From the NCBI GenBank assembly GCA_029933635.1, contig JAOZNS010000068.1:1-11918 (forward strand): DNA of 11,918 nucleotides. The letters run 5' to 3'. The position numbers and the translations under genes are program-made. Below, piece by piece: positions 6,590-11,918 of the stretch (position 1 is the stretch's first letter; each line of letters begins with the position of its first letter). Under the pieces are notes generated by a model. The model searched no databases. It was given only the letters and a program-made list of their open reading frames with translations, and was not told where the DNA came from. The DNA is from Candidatus Zixiibacteriota bacterium. GTDB taxonomy: Bacteria > Zixibacteria > MSB-5A5 > SM1-73.

Positions 6590-7600
6590 ATGAACAAGAA
6601 CTTATCTACAGGCTCAAAAGGTAAGGCTTTGGTCACCGGGGCAAATGGTTTCGTGGGCAGTCATCTGGTGGAGGCTCTTTTGAGCAAAGGTTATCAGGTG
6701 AGGTGCTTGGTCAGAAAAACCAGTAACTTAAGATGGCTTGCTGGTCTGAAAGTGGAATATGCTTACGCCGATATAGCCGAAAGGGACTCCCTCAAGGATG
6801 TAATCAGGGAGCTCGATTTTATCTTCCATGTTGCAGGCTTAACCAAGGCGAAGACCAAGGAAGAGTATTTTGAAGTCAACGCCTTAGGGACGAAGAATCT
6901 GATAGAGGCGTGTTTGAATGAAAATCCCAATATTCGAAGATTTGTTTATATAAGTAGCCAAGCGGCTGTGGGTCCTGGTAACGATAAAAAGCCTTTGGAG
7001 GAGAGAACAGCTTGTCGACCCATCACCTATTATGGTGAAAGCAAACTGGAAGGAGAAAGAATTGTCCTGAAGCATAGCTCCAGCTTGCCGGTAACCGTCA
7101 TCCGCCCACCAGCGGTATATGGTCCTCGGGACCCGGACATGTTGGGCTTTTTCAAGATTGCCAATAAAGGATTTCGGATCTCGTTCGGATGGGGGGAGAG
7201 TTTCTTAAGCTTAGTATACGTTAAAGATTTAGTTGAGGGAGTCATCCGGGCTGCGGAAAATCCTAAAAGCGCAGGTCAAATTTACTTCATTGCGGACGAT
7301 AGGTGCTACTCCTGGAGCGAAGCTTTCAAAATTATCGCCCGGGCTTTGAACAAAAAAACTATCCCTTTGAGAATCCCTAAAAGTCTGGTCTTCCTTATGG
7401 CTTTCATTTCAGAAAATTTGGGCAAGCTTTCGGGGAAAACTTTAGCCTTCAACTTACAGAAAGCAAAGGAGATAACTCAAAGATACTGGCTTTTGGATGT
7501 CTCCAAAGCCAAATCCGAGCTGGGATTTTCGCCTGAGTATGGGCTCAAAAGAGGCGCCGAGGAGACGGTAAGGTGGTATAAGGAGGAAGGTTGGCTCTAA
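6590..7600 (+). CDS. NAD-dependent epimerase/dehydratase (extended SDR)
   Basis: This is a 336-residue extended short-chain dehydrogenase/reductase, probably cytoplasmic, acting on a nucleotide-sugar, sterol-like or flavonol-like substrate with NAD(P). The Rossmann motif is G17-A-N-G20-F-V-G23. Asp61 lies in the ADI segment after the third strand. The catalytic part has Ser122/Ser123 (YISSQAAVG) and Tyr148-x3-Lys152 (YYGESK), followed by IRPPAVYGPRD, typical of the epimerase and dihydroflavonol-reductase branches. The C-terminal substrate domain is variable, so the substrate cannot be read. The ATG at 6590 has only a weak purine-rich ribosome site (AAGAGAG, about 12 nt upstream). It sits between a divergent repressor unit and the B12 unit, with no evident functional link to either. 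Confidence 0.88.
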   Translation: MNKNLSTGSKGKALVTGANGFVGSHLVEALLSKGYQVRCLVRKTSNLRWLAGLKVEYAYADIAERDSLKDVIRELDFIFHVAGLTKAKTKEEYFEVNALGTKNLIEACLNENPNIRRFVYISSQAAVGPGNDKKPLEERTACRPITYYGESKLEGERIVLKHSSSLPVTVIRPPAVYGPRDPDMLGFFKIANKGFRISFGWGESFLSLVYVKDLVEGVIRAAENPKSAGQIYFIADDRCYSWSEAFKIIARALNKKTIPLRIPKSLVFLMAFISENLGKLSGKTLAFNLQKAKEITQRYWLLDVSKAKSELGFSPEYGLKRGAEETVRWYKEEGWL

Positions 7601-7706
7601 GGAATTTATGATTATTCCATTTAACAAATGACCGACGCCAAATCAATTGAACAACCGGGCATTAAGGGGTTGAATTTTTATGAGGGCAAAAAAAACGATT
7701 TTTTTC

Positions 7707-7735
7707 TTGACTTCTGATGATGGCTGATATATAGT
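7707..7735 (+). promoter_or_regulatory. Promoter of the B12-uptake transcript
   Basis: TTGACT (7707-7712) and TATAGT (7730-7735) are separated by exactly 17 nt, each one base from the sigma70 consensus. The start site would be near 7742, about 30 nt before the riboswitch aptamer. Upstream, 7601-7706 holds only an AT-rich stretch with a small GGAAT/ATTCC inverted repeat just after the preceding gene and no recognisable terminator. Confidence 0.65.
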
Positions 7736-7770
7736 TACTTTGAAGCTTGATCTCTGAGAACTATAGAGTT

Positions 7771-7938
7771 GATCTGGTTCCCAGAAATGGGTAAAAGGGA
7801 AGACGGTGAGAATCCGTCACAGCCCCGCTACTGTAAGTGGCTACGAAAGCTTAAAAAAGTCACTGTCCCATAAAAAACGGGATGGGAAGGCAAAAAGCGA
7901 GTAGGTCGAAGCCACGAAGTCAGGAGACCTGCCAGATT
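7771..7938 (+). promoter_or_regulatory. Cobalamin (vitamin B12) riboswitch aptamer
   Basis: The RNA leader has the standard cobalamin aptamer parts in order. A closing helix pairs ATCTGG (7772-7777) with CCAGAT (7932-7937). A GAAA-capped hairpin spans 7780-7791, followed by the core GTAAAAGGGA. The helix GACGG/CCGTC (7802-7806 with 7814-7818) encloses GGTGAGAATCC. The core AGCCCCGCTACTGTAAGTGG starts at 7821. A variable arm follows, and the B12 box, AAGTCAGGAGACCTGCC, spans 7917-7933. It binds a cobalamin and should shut off the downstream receptor operon when B12 is plentiful. A terminator downstream points to transcriptional control. Whether it prefers adenosyl- or another cobalamin cannot be read. 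Confidence 0.95.
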
Positions 7939-7951
7939 CTTAAGTTTCTTA

Positions 7952-7973
7952 TTTCCTTGCGCGGGTAAGGAAA
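7952..7973 (+). promoter_or_regulatory. Riboswitch regulatory hairpin and antiterminator strand
   Basis: TTTCCTT (7952-7958) pairs with AAGGAAA (7967-7973), leaving the loop GCGCGGGT. GCGGG in that loop (7961-7965) is complementary to CCCGC in the aptamer core (7824-7828), as expected of the kissing loop in cobalamin riboswitches. The same strand, 7955-7965, can instead pair with 7999-8008 of the terminator: ten pairs with one bulged C at 7960. It therefore looks like the switching strand: held by the aptamer when ligand is bound, and acting as antiterminator when it is not. Confidence 0.6.
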
Positions 7974-7991
7974 AAGATTTTGAGGCATTTT

Positions 7992-8025
7992 AACCGGTCC
8001 CGCCAAGGCGGGATCGGTTTTTTTT
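7992..8025 (+). terminator. Intrinsic terminator of the riboswitch expression platform
   Basis: Arms 7992-8004 and 8007-8019 form a 13-bp stem (one G-U pair), with seven G/C-rich pairs TCCCGCC/GGCGGGA at the top. The T-run 8018-8025 (eight T) follows at once. This is a textbook rho-independent terminator placed between the B12 aptamer and the receptor gene. Its left arm and loop are the partner of the antiterminator strand at 7955-7965. Confidence 0.9.
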
Positions 8026-8090
8026 CTTTCCGCCTCATGCACAGATGTTTTTCCTGCCCGGCAACCAAAGGACAAGGAGGTGGAAAGAAA

Positions 8091-10448
8091 ATGAAAAAGA
8101 CTTTCCTCATTTCTCTATCCAAAGAGATTGATCCTCTATTTCCATTAAAAGCAATCGGGAGATCATTTAAGAAGGGCACTTGGCTGCTCCAATCAAGATC
8201 AGTAGAATCGCTTGCGATTTTTTTGGTTGGCTTAACTATCTGGTTATATCCTGCCTTTTCCCTGGCCCAATCTAACATAAAAGTTGAAGGATATGTGGTT
8301 GACCAGGACGACGCTCACCCCATTCCTCAAGCTACGGTCAAAATAAACAACACCAATTATCAATCCAGAACCAACAGCCTTGGTTATTTTTTCTTTGAGA
8401 AAATACCGGTGGGGGAGTATTCGCTGAGCATTTCCTCTCCGAGCTATGAGAGAAAGGTGATCTCTTCGGTCAAGGTGAGTGAGGAGCTCACCGTGGAGAT
8501 TTTTGTTCAGCTTAAAAGAAAGATATATTTTCTTCCTGGATTAGAGGTTACCGCTGAAAAGAAATCCATCCAAACGAAAAGCATCCAAACCATTGAGAAG
8601 ACCCAGATAGAGAGGATGGGGGCGAAGACGGTCTCGGAGGTGATCGATAACTTATGTGGCATCTTTATCCAGAAAAGCGGAACGGTTGCTGGAGCTCATA
8701 GGGTAAGCATCAGGGGAAGTGCACCCAAGCATGTCTTGATCCTTGTGGATGGTCAAAGGATCAATCCATCCGGGAGTGGAATAGCTGATTTGAACACCAT
8801 CTCCTTGGAGATGGTGGAAAAAATCGAGATTCTCAAAGGGGGTCAATCTGCAATCTATGGTCCAGATGCTTTAGCCGGGGTGATCAACCTCATCACCTTT
8901 CCTCAAAGAGGAAAAGAGCCATCCCGCCTCAGCCTGAGAAATTTCTGGGGCAAATGGGATACCGATATTTTCAACTCATGTTTTTCCGACAACCTCTTTG
9001 AAAAATTATTTATAAAATTGGCCTACTCCCATCAGTATGCAAAAAACGATTTCAAAATATGGGTTTATGGACCCAGGGAGAGAGAGCTTTATAATCAGCA
9101 AGGGAAAAATGGGGATAGCACCACCACAAGGAAAAATGCCCACAAGAAGGCTTTCAATTGGTTTTTGGCTTTAAGCTATCCTTTGGGCTCAGCGACTGAA
9201 TTGAACCTGTCCGGACACATCTATCAGGCGATGAATGGAATTCCCGGAAGTTATGGCTGGATGGTTGCCTACCAGAGAGCCTGGGCAAAGGATCAACGGA
9301 AACTTTTAAACTTGAAATTGGCTCATCGCTTCTCGCCGACAATTTTTTGGGAGAATCATCTGGGATGGTCACGTTTCGAGCAACGTTTTAAAAACGATAC
9401 CATATTCGTTTTTGACACAAGATATGTAGACGACCTATATGAATTCTCCTCTTTAATCCATATAAGGACCTTCCCGACCAATCAGCTAAAGATAGGAACA
9501 CAGTTTGACTCGGATGTTTTGAACCACACCGATCTTCTTCATCCAGAAAAGAGTATGGGGCAGATAAGAAGAGAAACCTACAGCGCCTTCCTTTCGGACG
9601 AACAAAGACTTATTTTACCCCACCTTCTTTTCTTTGACAAACTGAATCTAAATCTTGCTCTAAGATGGGATAACTTCAGCGCCTTGAAGGACTTCATTTC
9701 TCCACAGGTTGGTTTGGCCCTTCTGCGGGGAGAAAGATACCGAATCGCCTTAAGAGCCAATTATGGTAAATCTTATCGCCAGCCCTCTAATAATGCCCTG
9801 TTCTGGAAAGAGGACGTTTTTGCTGAAGGGAACCCAAATTTGCTTCCCGAAAAATCTGAGCATTCAGAGGTGGGGGGAGAGGTTCATCTTCCCTGGATGG
9901 GAAAACTCCTTGGTGGAATAACCTATTTTCATAGTGTGGTGAAAGATTTAATAGAATGGCATAGACGCTTTGATGGCAGATATCACCCGGTCAACATCTC
10001 TCGGGCCAAGATATATGGACATGAGGATTTTGTGAGCTGGAAGGGTCTAAAGGATCTTCTGGAGGTGGATTACAATAACACGGTCTGTTATGCCAAGAAC
10101 AAAAGCGGAGACAGGCTGTATGACGGAAAGTTTATCCCCTTCAGACCGCGATACAGGACCAACCTGAGCATCAAGGTTAACCACAAGGGGTTTGAGCTTT
10201 CATATAAACTACGCTGGGTATCGGAGCGCTTTACCGGCCCAGCTAACACCATCTCTCAACTGGAGGCACCTTATCATCTTCAAGACCTGAGGATCGGTTT
10301 TAAAACAAAGATATGGGGCGTCCAAACCCACTTAGGCTGTGAATGGAGAAACCTGACCGATGAGGAATACGAGCTGATCGATCGCCATCCCATGCCCGGC
10401 AGGTCGTGGGGACTAAGTCTACACCTGATTCGAGACTTTGACAGATGA
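8091..10448 (+). CDS. TonB-dependent outer membrane receptor, BtuB-like (cobalamin)
   Basis: This is a 785-residue outer membrane transporter, probably importing cobalamin. It has a signal sequence with hydrophobic residues about 41-58 and a likely cut after FSLA (residue 59). A carboxypeptidase-regulatory-like Ig domain covers about 63-142 (VEGYVVDQDDAHPIPQATV). The plug covers about 160-270 (VSIRGS, ILVDGQRIN, EKIEILKGGQSAIYGPDALAGVINL). The barrel runs to the end with the typical NLTDEEYELI and PMPGRSWGLSL. The start ATG at 8091 is supported by AAGGAGG at 8074-8080. Upstream in-frame starts (7980, 8037) lie before or beyond the terminator and leave that site inside the gene. The N-region of about 40 residues before the hydrophobic core is oddly long. 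The upstream B12 riboswitch is the main reason for the BtuB-like call. Confidence 0.88.
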   Translation: MKKTFLISLSKEIDPLFPLKAIGRSFKKGTWLLQSRSVESLAIFLVGLTIWLYPAFSLAQSNIKVEGYVVDQDDAHPIPQATVKINNTNYQSRTNSLGYFFFEKIPVGEYSLSISSPSYERKVISSVKVSEELTVEIFVQLKRKIYFLPGLEVTAEKKSIQTKSIQTIEKTQIERMGAKTVSEVIDNLCGIFIQKSGTVAGAHRVSIRGSAPKHVLILVDGQRINPSGSGIADLNTISLEMVEKIEILKGGQSAIYGPDALAGVINLITFPQRGKEPSRLSLRNFWGKWDTDIFNSCFSDNLFEKLFIKLAYSHQYAKNDFKIWVYGPRERELYNQQGKNGDSTTTRKNAHKKAFNWFLALSYPLGSATELNLSGHIYQAMNGIPGSYGWMVAYQRAWAKDQRKLLNLKLAHRFSPTIFWENHLGWSRFEQRFKNDTIFVFDTRYVDDLYEFSSLIHIRTFPTNQLKIGTQFDSDVLNHTDLLHPEKSMGQIRRETYSAFLSDEQRLILPHLLFFDKLNLNLALRWDNFSALKDFISPQVGLALLRGERYRIALRANYGKSYRQPSNNALFWKEDVFAEGNPNLLPEKSEHSEVGGEVHLPWMGKLLGGITYFHSVVKDLIEWHRRFDGRYHPVNISRAKIYGHEDFVSWKGLKDLLEVDYNNTVCYAKNKSGDRLYDGKFIPFRPRYRTNLSIKVNHKGFELSYKLRWVSERFTGPANTISQLEAPYHLQDLRIGFKTKIWGVQTHLGCEWRNLTDEEYELIDRHPMPGRSWGLSLHLIRDFDR

Positions 10449-10528
10449 GATATGTCCACCCTTGGCCGGCTGAAAACAGAAAAGAATTGATCGTAGGTAA
10501 TTAAACCTTTTGAGTGGAGGTTAGACCA

Positions 10529-11689
10529 ATGAGAAAGATGTTCGTTTTCGTGGTTTTCTTGTGGTTTACAACGTCATTTTCAGCTCCAGCTTGGGCCGAG
10601 AGGATCGCTTATGTGATCAACAACTTAGGAAAGACCCTCTCCAAGATCAACCTTACCACCAATGAGGTTACAAATGATATAGAGGCTTTGGGAGAAGCAC
10701 CCAATCAGATAGTCATTCACCAGGGATTCGCTTACGTGGTCAACTCGTTGGACCATAATATTCAGATTATAGATCTGGGAACAGAGAACACGGTGGGTTA
10801 TATCGATATCGGAGAGCCGCGTAATCCATTCAACATGACATTTGTGGACTCAAGGTATGCCTATGTCACTAACCTCATGACCAGCACCATTTCCAAAGTC
10901 GATGTGGTGGACAAGTCGGTGGTGGGAGAGTATGGAGTTGGATTGGCTCCTGAGGGTTTGATGGTGGTGGGCAACAAGCTTTACATTTGTTGCACCGGAT
11001 TTGAGTGGTTTAAGTATAAGAGTGTCACCGGACGGGATTGGGTGGTTGACCCCACCCATCGGTCAAATGATGTTAAAGCTTATCGCTACATTCAGGGAAG
11101 GGTTTATGTATTTGACTTGCAAGCCGAAGCAGTTGTGGACAGCATAGCCGTAGGGATCAATCCCCAGTATCTGGACTTAGATCCGGGAGGTGAGTTGAAT
11201 GTAGTTTGCACCGGTGACTACTGGTCTGTGTTCGGCCAGATCTATCGCATAAACCCAGCCACAAATATGGTGATCGACAGCATGGCCACAGGAGGCAGTC
11301 CGGGGATGATCTCCATCGGAGCTGATGGGGTAGGTTTTTTAGCGGGTGGGGGTTGGTACCCGGAGCCTGGAAAAATTTATACCTTCGACAGCCATGCCGA
11401 CACCATGATAAGAGGATCAGATGATCCCATCACCACCGATTATGGAGTAATATCAGTAACCGCCCTTTATCCATCTCAGGTTCTTAGCTGTAACTTCGAT
11501 GCAGACGACCTCACCCGATTAAACTCCAATGGAGACCACCTCAATACATATTTGCTGGGCGACGGACCAATATCTGTTGCAATATATGCCTCTCCCCCTC
11601 AAACTCCTCTTTTGGATGAGAAGGGCATCATCTTAACGGTGATATTTTTAACCTTTATCGGATGGCTGTTTTTAAAAAGGCGGGGATGA
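10529..11689 (+). CDS. Exported YVTN-type beta-propeller, BtuG-like, with C-terminal sorting tail
   Basis: This is a 386-residue exported protein, probably on the cell surface or in the periplasm. A signal peptide ends at AWA (residue 23). Repeated propeller blades show strands such as AYVVNS (69-73), AYVTNL (111-116), VYVFDL (192-197) and GFLAGGG (269-275). The C-terminus has PLLDEKG (360-366), a hydrophobic helix (367-382) and KRRG, resembling IPTL-CTERM-type sorting tails. ATG 10529 is chosen because GGAGG at 10516-10520 lies 8 nt upstream; the earlier GTG at 10514 overlaps that site. It follows the BtuB-like gene by 80 nt behind the same riboswitch, matching the Bacteroides BtuB-BtuG layout, where a propeller captures cobalamin. 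That function is inferred from context; other YncE-like roles remain possible. Confidence 0.8.
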   Translation: MRKMFVFVVFLWFTTSFSAPAWAERIAYVINNLGKTLSKINLTTNEVTNDIEALGEAPNQIVIHQGFAYVVNSLDHNIQIIDLGTENTVGYIDIGEPRNPFNMTFVDSRYAYVTNLMTSTISKVDVVDKSVVGEYGVGLAPEGLMVVGNKLYICCTGFEWFKYKSVTGRDWVVDPTHRSNDVKAYRYIQGRVYVFDLQAEAVVDSIAVGINPQYLDLDPGGELNVVCTGDYWSVFGQIYRINPATNMVIDSMATGGSPGMISIGADGVGFLAGGGWYPEPGKIYTFDSHADTMIRGSDDPITTDYGVISVTALYPSQVLSCNFDADDLTRLNSNGDHLNTYLLGDGPISVAIYASPPQTPLLDEKGIILTVIFLTFIGWLFLKRRG

Positions 11690-11834
11690 ATTTGCTAAGC
11701 TATCCAGAAATGCCGAGTTCTTCTCAAATAATGTGGAGAGAAAAGTGTCTTTGTCCGCTGGATCCAATGAAGAAAAACAGACCTTTAAGTTATACTCACA
11801 GATGGAAAGGGTCTTAGAAGCCTACACCGGATGA
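11676..11834 (+). pseudogene. Orphan protein-like open frame, possibly a gene remnant
   Basis: In this frame, overlapping the end of the beta-propeller gene, the sequence encodes about 52 residues ending in TGA at 11832-11834. The residues look like real protein: GDEFAKLSRNAEFF near the start and QTFKLYSQMERVLEAYTG at the end, amphipathic and charged. There is no ATG in frame near the start and no ribosome site. The only internal candidates are GTG at 11733 and a Met near the end. It is neither a continuation of the propeller frame nor recognised as a known family. It could be the tail of a lost gene or chance coding-like sequence. Confidence 0.25.
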
Positions 11835-11918
11835 TTTCAGGTTGGGAGAATCTTCAGATTCACCCTTTTGATGTGGTCGGGTGACTCAAATGAGGTGAAG
11901 CTAAAGCTTCACTCCCAG
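11809..11918 (+). repeat. Dispersed repeat, copy B (runs to window end)
   Basis: This is the inverted partner of 5650-5760, matching at roughly four of five positions by hand alignment. It carries a perfect hairpin GTGAAGC/GCTTCAC (11895-11901 with 11906-11912, loop TAAA) and a palindrome GAATCT/AGATTC (11848-11853 with 11856-11861). Both are partly eroded in copy A. It starts 119 nt after the beta-propeller gene in the same orientation as copy A has to its upstream gene. It may continue beyond the window. Confidence 0.6.

Noticed and set aside
7980..8090. Longer receptor start at TTG 7980 or ATG 8037
   Set aside because: A start at 7980 would place the riboswitch terminator inside the coding sequence. 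Both would leave the strong AAGGAGG site (8074-8080) internal. ATG 8091 has ideal spacing and begins MKK.
11710..11819. Small gene from ATG 11710
   Set aside because: The frame gives MPSSSQIMWREKCLC-type sequence with no ribosome site. The neighbouring frame is far more protein-like.
1..11918. CRISPR array, tRNA, rRNA, insertion sequence or phage genes
   Set aside because: No regularly spaced repeats, no cloverleaf or rRNA-like sequence, and no transposase or integrase motif was seen on either strand.

Overview
The window looks like part of a Gram-negative bacterial chromosome, probably from an uncultured lineage. An outer membrane TonB-type receptor requires an outer membrane. The C-terminal tail of the beta-propeller protein resembles an IPTL-CTERM-type sorting signal. 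Some genes have strong Shine-Dalgarno sites and others have none. A relative of the FCB or Zixibacteria-like groups is possible, but this is a guess that only a database search could settle.

Region 1 (1-5447, + strand) is the 3' end of a respiratory complex I operon: the end of nuoK, then complete nuoL, nuoM and nuoN. These are the four membrane-arm subunits that carry the antiporter-like proton channels. The gaps are unusually loose for nuo genes (205, 133 and 72 nt). The nuoK-nuoL gap holds a second, degraded copy of the nuoK 3' coding end, two hairpins and a cluster of short repeated motifs.

Region 2 (5448-6589) holds a hairpin-rich stretch after nuoN, a dispersed repeat (copy A), and a leftward two-gene unit. 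That unit encodes a CsoR/CstR-family repressor and a cysteine-rich thioredoxin-like protein, behind a C-tract operator that overlaps the promoter. The repressor keeps both sensing cysteines but has Tyr where copper-sensing CsoR has His, which points to thiol or persulfide sensing. The unit converges with the nuo operon.

Region 3 (6590-7600, + strand) is one extended short-chain dehydrogenase (NAD-dependent epimerase type) with its own likely promoter.

Region 4 (7707-11689, + strand) is a vitamin B12 acquisition unit. It has a sigma70-type promoter, a cobalamin riboswitch with a clear B12 box, and a terminator with a competing antiterminator. These are followed by a BtuB-like TonB-dependent receptor and an exported YVTN-type beta-propeller. 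The pairing recalls Bacteroides BtuB-BtuG, in which the propeller captures cobalamin for the receptor. Here the propeller has a cleavable signal peptide and a C-terminal sorting-like helix instead of a lipobox. This is the most interesting system in the window.

Region 5 (11690-11918) contains an orphan open frame and a second copy (B) of the dispersed repeat. Copies A and B are inverted relative to each other in the window, yet each lies downstream of a gene in the same orientation relative to that gene. No rRNA, tRNA, CRISPR array or insertion sequence was recognised.
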